Positions 1-8,218 of a stretch of DNA of 64,000 nt are shown in pieces. The position numbers and the translations under genes were made by a program. Source of the stretch: Bradyrhizobium sp. Rc3b (GTDB lineage Bacteria; Pseudomonadota; Alphaproteobacteria; Rhizobiales; Xanthobacteraceae); NCBI RefSeq assembly GCF_900114915.1, contig NZ_FOUS01000006.1, positions 391,230-455,229 of the forward strand, given 5' to 3'. The notes beneath the pieces were generated by a model that made no database searches, had not been told where the DNA came from, and saw only the letters and a program-made list of their open reading frames with translations. The stretch's first letter is position 1. Each line of letters starts with the position of its first letter.

Positions 1-10
1 CCTTCTTGGG

Positions 11-58
11 TCCCGGCTCTGCAACGCATCACCAAGAGGTGCTGCGTTGCGCCCGGGA
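11..58. repeat. Palindromic dispersed repeat or terminator hairpin
   Basis: An interrupted inverted repeat: outer arms TCCCGG/CCGGGA, inner arms GCAACGCA/TGCGTTGC and CACC/GGTG around a four-base loop. No T-run follows, so a dispersed intergenic repeat is more likely than an intrinsic terminator, although it could end a transcript entering from the left. I recall similar elements in Bradyrhizobium genomes, but that is memory, not a search. Confidence 0.5.
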
Positions 59-165
59 CACGAGACTTCCCCTCACGAAATCGTCATCACCTCCCGCGAA
101 TAAGCCTCCCCCTCCCCCGATCACCTCCTCTGAAAGCCCAATTCCGGGCGACGTGGAGAGATGCG

Positions 166-1110
166 ATGAGCGGACATGATCACGGCGGCGACGGCGTCAG
201 CCGCCGCAAGGTGCTGGAATGCATGACCTGGGCCGGCACCGGGGTGCTCTGGACCGTCACCGGCGGTGTGCCGCGCTCACTCGGCATCATCGATTCCGCA
301 CAGGCTGCGACCGCAGCCGCGCCCGGCATGAGCTTCCTCCAGATCAGCGACAGCCATGTCGGCTTCGACAAGCCGGCCAATCCCAACGCACTCGGCACGC
401 TGGAGGAGGCTGTGGGCAAGATCAACGCGATGCCGGCCAAACCGTCCTTCATGATCCATACCGGCGACATCACGCATCTGTCCAAGGCCGCCGAATTCGA
501 CAATGCCGAGCGCATCATCTCGCAGAGCAAGCTCGATGTGCACTACGTGCCCGGCGAGCATGACTTCCTCGACGAGGAGGTGAAGTTGTATCGCGAGCGC
601 TATGGCCGCGGCACCAAGGGCCAGGGCTGGTATTCCTTCGATGCCGGCGGCGTGCACTTCATCGGCCTCGTCAACGTCGTCGACCTCAAGGCCGGCGGCC
701 TCGGCAATCTCGGCGCCGAGCAACTTGCCTGGCTCCAGGACGATCTGCGCGGCAAGTCGAAATCGACGCCGATCGTGCTGTTCGCCCACATCCCGCTCTG
801 GACCGTCTATCCGGAATGGGGCTGGGGCACCGAGGACGGCGGCCGCGCGCTGGAACAGGTGAAGGGTTTTGGCTCGGTCACCGTGCTGAACGGACACATT
901 CACCAGGTGATGCAGAAGGTCGAGGGTAACGTCACCTTCCACACCGCGCGCTCCACCGCCTTCCCGCAGCCGGCGCCGGGAGCCGCCGCCTCGCCCGGAC
1001 CGATGAAGGTCGAGGACGCCAGGCTCCGCGGCATGCTCGGCGTTGCCAGCATCAACTTCAAGCAGAACGAGCAGCGGCTCGCGATCATCGACACGCCGCT
1101 CCAGGGCTAA
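166..1110 (+). CDS. Tat-exported metallophosphoesterase (calcineurin-like)
   Basis: A 314-residue protein. The N-terminus (residues 13-48) has twin arginines (SRRKVLE), a hydrophobic stretch and an Ala-rich cleavage region, so Tat export to the periplasm is likely. The rest is a calcineurin-like phosphoesterase: D62 and H64 (DSH), D101 (GDITH), H132 (GEHD), H208 (AHIP) and H244/H246 (GHIH) match the dimetal ligands. Substrate unknown. GGAGAG lies seven bases before the ATG, which supports this start over the ATG five bases upstream. It is followed closely by a cupredoxin, an ECF sigma factor and an anti-sigma factor, all co-directional, so it is probably the first gene of that operon and its product may work with the copper protein in the envelope. 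Confidence 0.85.
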   Translation: MSGHDHGGDGVSRRKVLECMTWAGTGVLWTVTGGVPRSLGIIDSAQAATAAAPGMSFLQISDSHVGFDKPANPNALGTLEEAVGKINAMPAKPSFMIHTGDITHLSKAAEFDNAERIISQSKLDVHYVPGEHDFLDEEVKLYRERYGRGTKGQGWYSFDAGGVHFIGLVNVVDLKAGGLGNLGAEQLAWLQDDLRGKSKSTPIVLFAHIPLWTVYPEWGWGTEDGGRALEQVKGFGSVTVLNGHIHQVMQKVEGNVTFHTARSTAFPQPAPGAAASPGPMKVEDARLRGMLGVASINFKQNEQRLAIIDTPLQG

Positions 1111-1124
1111 GGTGGAAGCTGACA

Positions 1125-1460
1125 ATGAAGACCCTCAACCGCCGCGCCTTCGGCGTCGATCTCGGCCTCGCTCTGGCCGCGGCCATCCTGCTGCCCGCAA
1201 CAAGCGCTCGTGCCGACGACATGGAGATCCATATCGACAATTTCGTCTTCCAGCCGGCCGAGCTCAAGATCAAGGCCGGCACCACCGTGACCTGGACCAA
1301 CCGGGACGACATCCCCCACACCGTGGTGTCGGCCGGCAAGTTCAGGTCCAAGACCCTGGACACTGACGACAAGTTCTCTTTCACCTTCACCAACGCGGGC
1401 GATTACAAGTATTTTTGTTCGCTGCACCCGCACATGACGGGGATGATCAAGGTTGAGTAA
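1125..1460 (+). CDS. Periplasmic cupredoxin (amicyanin/plastocyanin-like)
   Basis: A 111-residue exported blue-copper protein. Residues 1-30 form a signal peptide ending SARA. The mature part is one cupredoxin domain with H65 (IPHTVV) and the C98-x2-H101-x2-M104 loop, the spacing of amicyanin type 1 copper sites. Such proteins carry single electrons in the periplasm; the partner here is not evident. It starts 14 bases after the phosphoesterase stop and runs up to the sigma factor gene, so co-transcription is likely. The conserved ligands argue for a functional copper site. Alternatives are a pseudoazurin-like carrier or a copper-binding stress protein. Confidence 0.88.
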   Translation: MKTLNRRAFGVDLGLALAAAILLPATSARADDMEIHIDNFVFQPAELKIKAGTTVTWTNRDDIPHTVVSAGKFRSKTLDTDDKFSFTFTNAGDYKYFCSLHPHMTGMIKVE

Positions 1461-1563
1461 CGTCTCCAACCAAGGCATCAACGTCTTGCCCGGCCGGTGG
1501 TCCCACGCCGGCCGGGCTCCTGCGTCTCCGGCGACATCAGGCGAAGCGGCAAAGCGAGCGGCG

Positions 1564-2115
1564 ATGCCACCGACAAATGACGATCCAGACAAGGCGCAAC
1601 GCTTCCGCGAGGCGGCGCTGCCCCATCTCGACGACGTCTACACGCTCGCGCGCTATCTGCTGCGCGACGCCTCCGACGCGGAAGATGCGGTGCAGGAGTG
1701 CTATCTGCGCGCGTTGAAGCACTTCGACAGCTATCGCGGGCCGGCGATGAAGCCATGGCTGTTCGCGATCCTGCGCAATGTCTGCAACGCCGAATATGCG
1801 CGGCGCGCGCATCGGCCCAGCGCGATCGAGGACACGCCCGGCGCCAACGAGCAGACGCCGATATGGCAGGAGAGCGAGGCAAGTCCCGAGACCGAAGTGC
1901 TGCGCAGCCGCGATGCTGGCGCCATCCGCAGGCTGATCGACGCGCTCGCCGAACCGTTCAGGGAAGCCTTCGTGCTGCGCGAGATCAACAACCTTTCCTA
2001 TCGTGAAATCGCAGAAGCCGTCGGCGCGCCCATCGGCACCGTGATGTCCCGCCTCGCTCGCGCCCGTACCCTGCTGCGCGCGGCCTGGACGGCGGAAGAG
2101 GAGCAAGCGAAATGA
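1564..2115 (+). CDS. ECF-family RNA polymerase sigma factor
   Basis: A 183-residue sigma-70 family protein with only regions 2 and 4. Region 2 includes ARYLLRDASDAEDAVQE and a W-L-F-ILRN segment. Region 4 contains the helix-turn-helix LSYREIAEAVGAPIGTVMSRLARAR. An upstream TTG at 1453 overlaps the cupredoxin stop and would add 37 non-conserved residues, so the ATG at 1564 is preferred. It overlaps the downstream anti-sigma gene by four bases (ATGA), typical of translational coupling in such pairs. By analogy with other ECF pairs it probably transcribes its own operon, including the phosphoesterase and cupredoxin, but I could not identify the promoter. Confidence 0.88.
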   Translation: MPPTNDDPDKAQRFREAALPHLDDVYTLARYLLRDASDAEDAVQECYLRALKHFDSYRGPAMKPWLFAILRNVCNAEYARRAHRPSAIEDTPGANEQTPIWQESEASPETEVLRSRDAGAIRRLIDALAEPFREAFVLREINNLSYREIAEAVGAPIGTVMSRLARARTLLRAAWTAEEEQAK

Positions 2116-2879
2116 CCTGCGACGAAGCAAGGATCCTGCTTCACGCGCTGCTCGACAACGAGCTCGATGCCGGCCACGCGCGCGAGGTCGAAGCCCATAT
2201 CGCCAGCTGCCCGGACTGCGCGGCGGAGCTTGCCGCACAGCGCGAGATGCAGCGCGTGCTGGCCAATACCAGTCTGGGCTACAGCGCGCCCGCAAGCCTG
2301 CGCACCAGGATCGAGGCCTCGCTGCCGCAACTGCAGCGCCAGCAGCCAACCCGCCGCTCCGTGCTGCGTGGCTTTGCGATGGGCTCGGCGGTCTCCGCGC
2401 TCGCCGCAACCGGAATCGTCGCCATCGTGCTGCGCCAGGACGACCAGCAGCGCATCCTCTCGGAGGTCGTCTCCGCGCATCTGCGCTCGCTGCAGGCTGG
2501 CCACCTCACCGACGTGATCTCGACCGACCAGCACACGGTCAAGCCGTGGTTCAACGGCAAGCTCGATGTCGCCCCGCCCGTGATCGATCTTACCGCGCAG
2601 GGTTTTACCCTGGTCGGCGGCCGGCTCGACTATATCGACGCCCGCGCCATTGGCGCCGTCGTCTACAAGCGTCGCCAGCACGTCATCAATTTGTTCGTGG
2701 CGCAGACCGCGAGCACCGAGCATCGGCCGCCGAAGACCCAGACCATGCAGGGCTTCAACTGCCGCCGCTGGGGCGAGCGCGGCCTGAACTTCTGGGCCGT
2801 CAGCGACATCGGCGCCGATGAGCTCGCCGAGTTCGTCGACAAGTTCGAGACAGCCATGAAGGCGAATGTGGAGGGGTAG
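2112..2879 (+). CDS. Transmembrane zinc-finger anti-sigma factor
   Basis: A 255-residue protein with a zf-HC2/ZAS domain at the N-terminus: H29-x3-C33-x2-C36 is the zinc-binding signature of anti-sigma factors. One membrane segment lies near residues 86-107, leaving about 145 residues outside the membrane as a sensor domain. It overlaps the sigma gene by four bases, so it is very likely its cognate inhibitor, holding sigma until an envelope signal triggers release. The cupredoxin in the operon suggests a redox or metal signal, which is inference. Confidence 0.87.
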   Translation: MTCDEARILLHALLDNELDAGHAREVEAHIASCPDCAAELAAQREMQRVLANTSLGYSAPASLRTRIEASLPQLQRQQPTRRSVLRGFAMGSAVSALAATGIVAIVLRQDDQQRILSEVVSAHLRSLQAGHLTDVISTDQHTVKPWFNGKLDVAPPVIDLTAQGFTLVGGRLDYIDARAIGAVVYKRRQHVINLFVAQTASTEHRPPKTQTMQGFNCRRWGERGLNFWAVSDIGADELAEFVDKFETAMKANVEG

Positions 2880-2894
2880 ATCTTGCTACACCAT

Positions 2895-3005
2895 CATTGC
2901 GAGGAGCTCGCGATAAAATTGCGAAGCAACTTTGCGCTAGCGACGAAGCCCCAGGTTGCCTCCGCAGAGACAGTCTGGATTGCTTCGCTTCGCTCGCAAT
3001 GACGG
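2895..3005. repeat. Dispersed palindromic intergenic repeat (CATTGCGAG family)
   Basis: Starts CATTGCGAGGAGC and ends GCTCGCAATGACGG, with an internal GATTGCTTCGCTTCGCTCGC segment. It belongs to the same family as 10472-10589. It fills the gap between the convergent anti-sigma and hpnO genes and may help end both transcripts. Confidence 0.75.
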
Positions 3006-3028
3006 TTGCCGGGATAGCTCGGCCGAAT

Positions 3029-4420
3029 TCAGGCCGACCTTCTCACCGCGTTGTCCACCAGCGTCTTGCCGAGCGACCAGATCGCGCCGGGGACCTTATG
3101 GCTGCCGGCGATGACGTCGTCGAACGCCTTTTCGATCCAGCTGCAATCTTCCTCGGTGATGGTGAGCGGCGGCAGCAGCTTGATGGTGTGGCTGCCGTGA
3201 CCGGCCACTTGCGTGAGGATCTTGTGATCCTTGAACAGCGGCACGGTGATGAGCTGGCAGAACAGGCCCTTGTTGGCTGTCTCCAGCACGTTCCAGGAGG
3301 CGCGCAGCCGCAGCGATTTCGGCGGGCCGAACTCGACGCCGATCATCAGGCCCTTGCCGCGCACTTCCTTCATCAGCTCGTAGCCGGGCACCATGCGCGT
3401 CAGCGCGAGGCGCAGCTCGGCGCCGCGCTTGGCGGCGGACTCGATCAGCTTCTCTGACTCCATCACGTCCAGCGTGGCGATGCCTGCGGCCATCGCGAGG
3501 TCGTTCTTGGAGAAGGTGGAGCCGTGCACGACGGCGCGGTCCATCTGGTTGAAGATCTTGTCGAAGATGGCCTTGCGCGTCAGCACCGCGCCGACCGGCA
3601 CGTGGCCGCCAGATAGCGACTTCGACAGCAGCACCATGTCGGGCTCGACGTTCCAATGCTCGACCGCGAGGAAGCGGCCGGTGCGGCCCATGCCGGTCTG
3701 GATTTCGTCGGCGACGAACAGCGTGCCGTACTTCTTGCAGAGCGCAGCCGCGCCCGGCAGGAACTCGTCGGTGGGCATGTTGACGCCCTTGCCCTGGATC
3801 GGCTCGACCACGAACGCCGCGACCTCGCGCGAGGCCAGCGCCTTTTCCAGCGCGGCCAGATCGTTGAACGGGATCGAGGTGCAGCCCGGCAGCAGCGGCT
3901 CGAAGCCGGTGCGGAAGTTCGAATCACCCGTCAGCGACAGCGCGCCATAGGTCAGGCCATGATAGCCGTGGGCGCAGTAGACGATGCCGGGGCGGCCGGT
4001 GGCGCCGCGCGCGAACTTGATCGCGGCTTCGACGCATTCGGCGCCGGAATTGGCGAAGAACGCCTTGTCCAGATAGGGGACATATTTCAGCAGCCGCTCG
4101 GCGAGCACTCCGGCAAGCACGGAAACGTCGAACTGGACGAGGTTGGGCAGGTCGGCATCGAGCACGCTCTTGAGCGCGTCGCGCATGACCGGATGATTGC
4201 GCCCGATCGCAAACACACCAAAGCCGGACAGCAGGTCGAGATAGCGCGCGCCGTCGCGATCGTAGAGATACTGCCCCTGCCCCTTCTGGAAGCCGACATC
4301 GTAGCCGATGGTCTTGAGAACCCGAACGAACTGCTCGTTCAGATACCGATTATGCAGGGTGCTGCGCTGGGCCTGACGGTCCGCGAAAAGCTCAGACATG
4401 TCTGGATTTGGGCTGTGCAT
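3029..4420 (-). CDS. hpnO: Hopanoid-associated class III aminotransferase HpnO
   Basis: A 463-residue PLP enzyme of the acetylornithine/ornithine aminotransferase fold. K267 in the LLSKSLSGG motif is the Schiff-base lysine and VADEIQTG carries the cofactor Asp. In hopanoid producers HpnO makes aminobacteriohopanetriol from a ribosylhopane-derived precursor. This is established for the family, and the location beside hpnN, ispH and hpnH supports the name here. It is transcribed divergently from the DUF2147 gene. A second ATG at 4399 would shorten the protein by seven residues; neither start has a strong ribosome site. A general 4-aminobutyrate or ornithine aminotransferase is the less likely alternative. 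Confidence 0.82.
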   Translation of the reverse strand: MHSPNPDMSELFADRQAQRSTLHNRYLNEQFVRVLKTIGYDVGFQKGQGQYLYDRDGARYLDLLSGFGVFAIGRNHPVMRDALKSVLDADLPNLVQFDVSVLAGVLAERLLKYVPYLDKAFFANSGAECVEAAIKFARGATGRPGIVYCAHGYHGLTYGALSLTGDSNFRTGFEPLLPGCTSIPFNDLAALEKALASREVAAFVVEPIQGKGVNMPTDEFLPGAAALCKKYGTLFVADEIQTGMGRTGRFLAVEHWNVEPDMVLLSKSLSGGHVPVGAVLTRKAIFDKIFNQMDRAVVHGSTFSKNDLAMAAGIATLDVMESEKLIESAAKRGAELRLALTRMVPGYELMKEVRGKGLMIGVEFGPPKSLRLRASWNVLETANKGLFCQLITVPLFKDHKILTQVAGHGSHTIKLLPPLTITEEDCSWIEKAFDDVIAGSHKVPGAIWSLGKTLVDNAVRRSA

Positions 4421-4464
4421 CCGTTACATACTTCGGTTGAGGGCCGTCTCGTCAACTGAAAAGG

Positions 4465-4484
4465 GACCGTTACTGAAAACGGTC
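4465..4484. promoter_or_regulatory. Inverted repeat in the hpnO/DUF2147 divergent region
   Basis: Seven-base perfect arms GACCGTT and AACGGTC around a six-base loop, centred between two divergent start codons. It could be an operator or a short hairpin. No binding protein can be named from the sequence. Confidence 0.3.
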
Positions 4485-4561
4485 TGTGCGGCCTTTTGCC
4501 CTTTTTCGGACCATCTTCGCAAGCACAGCTTTAGCCCATGTTGCACTGCCAAGGAACTATC

Positions 4562-5200
4562 ATGCGTTTAGCCCTTTACACCGGACTAATACTGGTTGGC
4601 GGTTACACCTGCCTGACCCCGGCGCTCGCCGCGGATCCCACCGGCGACTGGCGGGTTGCCGACGGCGTCGCCAACATTCGCGTCGCCCAATGCAATGGCA
4701 GCATGTGGGGCGCGGTTTCCTGGGAAAAGCAGCCCGGCGGCCGTGACGAGAACAATCCGGATGCCTCGAAAAAGACCAGGCCGACGCTGGGCATGGCGAC
4801 GCTGATCGACATGAAGAAGAAGCCCGGCGCCGATCAATGGGAAGGGCAGGTCTACAACGCCAAGGACGGCCAGCTCTATAGCGCGACCATCACGCCGGCC
4901 GGCGCCGACCAGCTCGAAATCAAGGGCTGCGTGATGGGCTTCCTCTGCGGCGGCGAGACCTGGACCCGGGTCGGCCCGCCGATCCCCTTGAGCACCGCCA
5001 ATGCCATGGCCAAGGGCGCGCCCAAGTCCACCGGCGCGGCGCCGAAGGCTCAGGGCACGATGGGCGCGACAGCGGCGCCTGCGCCGGCGGCGGGGGTCCC
5101 GAAGAGCGCCACCGCCCCCGCCAAGCCGGGTCAGAAAGGTGCCGCCGACCCGGTCGGCGACATCTGCCTACTCCCTGAGATTGCGGGGTTTGCCCATTAG
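4562..5200 (+). CDS. Exported DUF2147 family protein
   Basis: A 212-residue protein when started at the ATG at 4562, which begins directly with a signal peptide (MRLALYTGLILVGG to ALAA). An ATG eight codons upstream would put polar residues first and is less likely. Residues 24-120 match the DUF2147 pattern: D-P-x-G-D-W-R near the start and a C-x(7-10)-C-G-G-x-T-W block (GCVMGFLCGGETW). The C-terminal 80 residues are Ala/Pro-rich and low-complexity. Periplasmic, function unknown. The 3' end overlaps the 3' end of hpnN by 33 bases on the opposite strand. Confidence 0.8.
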   Translation: MRLALYTGLILVGGYTCLTPALAADPTGDWRVADGVANIRVAQCNGSMWGAVSWEKQPGGRDENNPDASKKTRPTLGMATLIDMKKKPGADQWEGQVYNAKDGQLYSATITPAGADQLEIKGCVMGFLCGGETWTRVGPPIPLSTANAMAKGAPKSTGAAPKAQGTMGATAAPAPAAGVPKSATAPAKPGQKGAADPVGDICLLPEIAGFAH

Positions 5201-7756
5201 GGCCGGCTGGAACAGCAGCACGGCGGCGAGCGTCGTCACCAGCGAGAGTGCCAGCAGCTTGCCCATGCTGGACGTGCCGGGATGGCTCGACAGCCACAGG
5301 CTGCCGAATGCGGTTGCGGTCGTCAGTGCGCTGAAAAAGATCGCGCGCGTCAGGCTGGTCTGGAGCAGGTTTGTCCTGCCCGAGCGCCAGGCCACGACAT
5401 AGTAGATCTTGAAGGCGACGCCGACGCCGAGCAGCAGCGGGAACGCGACGATGTTGGCGAAGTTGAGCGGCAGGCCGATCAACACGCAGATCTCGAGCGT
5501 CACCGCGCCGGCAACCAGCAGCGGCACCAGCGTCATCAGCACGTCGACGAACCGCCGCAACGTGATCCACAGCAAGAGGCCGATCACCAGCAGCGCGTAA
5601 ATGCCGGCGTGGATGAACGCCCGCACCACGGTGTCGCCGGATTTCAGGATCGAGACCGGCCCGCCGATCGCGGTCGGCTCGGCAACGAGCACCGCCGCTG
5701 CAAATCTGCGCAGCGTGTCGTTGTCGTTGGGATCGCCCTTGGGCAGCGCCTCGACGCGGATGATGCCGTCCTTGCTCTTCCAGGCACTGACGAGATCGGG
5801 CGGCAGTGAGCTCAGGGTGACGGGCCCGGCCTGCATCGCGTTCCTGAGCTGGTCGAACACGATCTTCATCGGCGTGACGAACACGTCTTGCGCCTTGTTG
5901 CGCGTGGCCTCGTCGCCATTGGCGAGCTTTTCGAGCGCGTCTGCCAGACGGCGCGAGGCGATCGAGCCCGGCCCCTTCGCATCGCCCGCGGTCCGGCGCA
6001 GATTGTCGATCGAGGATTTCAGCGCCTCGACGTTTTCCTTGTCGGTCGGCGCCGCATCGATCTGATCAGGGTTGAGTGCGGGGTTCAGCACCTTGGCGCC
6101 CTGCGCGAGCAGCTTCAGCTTCGGCGGCTGATCCTCCGGCACGAAGCTGTTGAGCGACATCACCCGCAGCACCTCGGGCACCTTTTCGAGCTTCGCCTCG
6201 ACCTGCTTTGCCTGCTCCTCGGACGTGGTCATCACGTTGATGGCATTGGCGCCGGTGTTGGGATCCTTGCGCAGATCGAGGAAGGTCGCGATCGATTCGG
6301 CCCTCGGGTTGCGCAGGTTCATCGGGTTGAAGTCGAACTTCATGAAATAGAGTAGCGGCAGGCCGGCGAGCGCCAGCATCAGCGTGCCGCCCACGACCAG
6401 CACGCGGTGCTTCTCCAGAAAGTGATCGAGCGGCGCCAGGAAGGCGTAACCGACCGGCTCCTTTTCGCCGGGCGGATTCAGCAGCTTCAGCATGGCCGGC
6501 AGAACGGTGATCGAGGAAAGGAACGCCACCAGCATGCCGACGCCCGCGATCTGGCCCAGCTCCGCGATGCCCTTGTAGTCGGTCGGCATGAAGCAAAGGA
6601 AGCCAGCCGCGGTCGCCATCGCCGCGAGCGACAGCGGCACCGCCGATCGCTTCGCCGCCAGCACCAGCGCGCCCGTGAGATCGTTGTGCTTGTAGCGCTC
6701 GGAGCGGTAGCGGACGCTGTACTGGATGCCGAAATCGACGCCGAGGCCGACGAAGAGCACCGCGAATGCGATCGACAGCAGGTTGAACGATCCGACCATC
6801 ATCAGGCCGGCGGCGGTCGTCAGCGCGAGGCCGACGAAGAGATTGACGAACACCGCGAAGATGATCTTCGACGAGTGCAGCGCCAGCCACAGGATCAGCA
6901 GCACGACGAGGACCGTGCCGACGCCGTTGACGACGGCGCCTTCCTGGACGGTCGCATATTCCTCGTTGGCGATCGGGACCGGACCGGTCAGCCGCACCCG
7001 GGCCTGGTATTTGGTCGCAAAATCCAGATCCACTGCGGCCTTGCGGATCGCGTCGGTGGCATCCTTGCCGGGCTCCAGCGCGTTGTAGTCGAGGATCGGC
7101 TTGAACTCGATGAAGGCGCGCTTGTCCGAATCCTTCAGCGGCTCGTCACTGACGAGCTCGCGCCAGGAGAAGCTCGCATTGCCCTTGTTGAGCACGGTCT
7201 CGACCGTCTGCGCGATCAGGTTGAACGGACGCTCGGTGTTGTCGAGCTTGACCTGGCCGCGCTTGACGCCGGCGAGTCCCGTCTCCAGCGCGCCGGTCAG
7301 GCCGCGGATCGAGGGATCGCCAGCCATGATCTCGATCAGGGGCGCTGCAGATTCGAATTGGCTGGTGATCTTGCCGACCTCTTCGGTCGGCAGGAACAAC
7401 AGTCCGTTCTTTTCGAAGAACTCCCCGCTGCCGAGCTGCTGCAGGGACTGGAAGTTGGTCTTGTCGTCCCTCAGCCTGGCATAGAGCGCGTCCGCCGCGG
7501 CGCTCGTCATCTCCGGGGTCCGGGCCTCGATCACAGCGAGGATCGTTTCGTTTTGATCGAACGCCTTGTCGAACTGCTGGTCACGCTTGCGCCAGTCGAG
7601 GTTCTGGGAAATCAGCGAATTGATGTCGGTGTTGATGGCGAAGTGGCGCGCAGCGTAATAGCCCGCTCCCACCGACAGCAGGAGCCCGAGAACGACGACG
7701 AGGGAGGCAAACCGGGTGCAGGCCCTGACGATGGCAACGACTACGCTTTGCAGCAC
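5168..7756 (-). CDS. hpnN: Hopanoid transporter HpnN (RND/MMPL superfamily)
   Basis: An 862-residue inner-membrane protein with the MMPL layout: one membrane helix near residues 13-33, a large periplasmic domain to about 270, helices clustered about 275-430, another near 455-475, a second periplasmic domain, and a final helix bundle about 690-855. In Rhodopseudomonas palustris and Burkholderia the homologue moves hopanoids to the outer membrane and is needed for stress tolerance. The start is GTG at 7756. A perfect EcfG-type promoter lies at 7790-7814, so general-stress control is likely. It shares a divergent 462-base region with ispH, and its 3' end overlaps the DUF2147 gene. Confidence 0.88.
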   Translation of the reverse strand: MLQSVVVAIVRACTRFASLVVVLGLLLSVGAGYYAARHFAINTDINSLISQNLDWRKRDQQFDKAFDQNETILAVIEARTPEMTSAAADALYARLRDDKTNFQSLQQLGSGEFFEKNGLLFLPTEEVGKITSQFESAAPLIEIMAGDPSIRGLTGALETGLAGVKRGQVKLDNTERPFNLIAQTVETVLNKGNASFSWRELVSDEPLKDSDKRAFIEFKPILDYNALEPGKDATDAIRKAAVDLDFATKYQARVRLTGPVPIANEEYATVQEGAVVNGVGTVLVVLLILWLALHSSKIIFAVFVNLFVGLALTTAAGLMMVGSFNLLSIAFAVLFVGLGVDFGIQYSVRYRSERYKHNDLTGALVLAAKRSAVPLSLAAMATAAGFLCFMPTDYKGIAELGQIAGVGMLVAFLSSITVLPAMLKLLNPPGEKEPVGYAFLAPLDHFLEKHRVLVVGGTLMLALAGLPLLYFMKFDFNPMNLRNPRAESIATFLDLRKDPNTGANAINVMTTSEEQAKQVEAKLEKVPEVLRVMSLNSFVPEDQPPKLKLLAQGAKVLNPALNPDQIDAAPTDKENVEALKSSIDNLRRTAGDAKGPGSIASRRLADALEKLANGDEATRNKAQDVFVTPMKIVFDQLRNAMQAGPVTLSSLPPDLVSAWKSKDGIIRVEALPKGDPNDNDTLRRFAAAVLVAEPTAIGGPVSILKSGDTVVRAFIHAGIYALLVIGLLLWITLRRFVDVLMTLVPLLVAGAVTLEICVLIGLPLNFANIVAFPLLLGVGVAFKIYYVVAWRSGRTNLLQTSLTRAIFFSALTTATAFGSLWLSSHPGTSSMGKLLALSLVTTLAAVLLFQPALMGKPRNLRE

Positions 7757-7789
7757 TTCTTTTCTTTCTGCGGTTAACAGCTTGCCGGA

Positions 7790-7814
7790 AACGCCCGCTG
7801 TTTATCGGAGTTCC
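7790..7814 (-). promoter_or_regulatory. EcfG-type general stress promoter for hpnN
   Basis: On the minus strand GGAAC (7814-7810), exactly 16 bases, then CGTT (7793-7790). This is the full consensus for the alphaproteobacterial general stress sigma factor EcfG. Predicted transcription would start about 25 bases before the hpnN GTG. The match is seen directly; its use is inferred. Confidence 0.75.
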
Positions 7815-7967
7815 CGGGCGAAACCTATTGCTGTTTTGAGAGGCTCTCGCCGCCAGAAGGTTCGAGGTAAACGGCGGCAGACCGTGGCAAAATCATGCGG
7901 GGCGGTCGGTATAGCCGGGGAGTTGAGGCGGGAACGTGACGAAGGGCTGGTCACTGATGTCGCTGGC

Positions 7968-7995
7968 TTGCATACACCCACGTCTCTACTATAAT
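7968..7995 (+). promoter_or_regulatory. Housekeeping-type promoter upstream of ispH
   Basis: TTGCAT (7968-7973), a 16-base spacer, and a perfect TATAAT (7990-7995). The expected start is near 8002, leaving a leader of about 217 bases before the ispH ATG. It is the clearest sigma-70-like promoter I saw in the window. Confidence 0.6.
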
Positions 7996-8000
7996 ACCGT

Positions 8001-8058
8001 AAAATCGGCTCGGCAGGGAACCCAGGTCCATTCGAGCTTTCCTTACCGCCGATTTTTT
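8001..8058 (+). terminator. Terminator-like hairpin in the ispH leader (possible attenuator or small RNA end)
   Basis: Nine-base perfect arms AAAATCGGC (8001-8009) and GCCGATTTT (8048-8056) enclose a 38-base loop, and the right arm runs into six T residues (8053-8058). It begins right at the predicted start of the promoter at 7968-7995, so transcripts could stop after about 57 bases. The long loop makes it weaker than a textbook terminator. Confidence 0.4.
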
Positions 8059-8218
8059 GACACAAAGTATTGCGCCTCCATGCGCCGGAGCCCCGACGGG
8101 GGTGGGTGGCTACCGCGTGCGCGGACCAATGGTGCGGATATTGCAACGCATTGGTCAGTATCGAGGTGCCGCCGGGACTTACGAAGCGGATTGGTGCAAC
8201 TTGCGTGATGGGCGACCA

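Noticed and set aside
1453..1563. Longer sigma factor starting at a TTG inside the cupredoxin gene
   Set aside because: The extra 37 residues show no sigma-factor pattern; the ATG at 1564 gives the usual ECF length.
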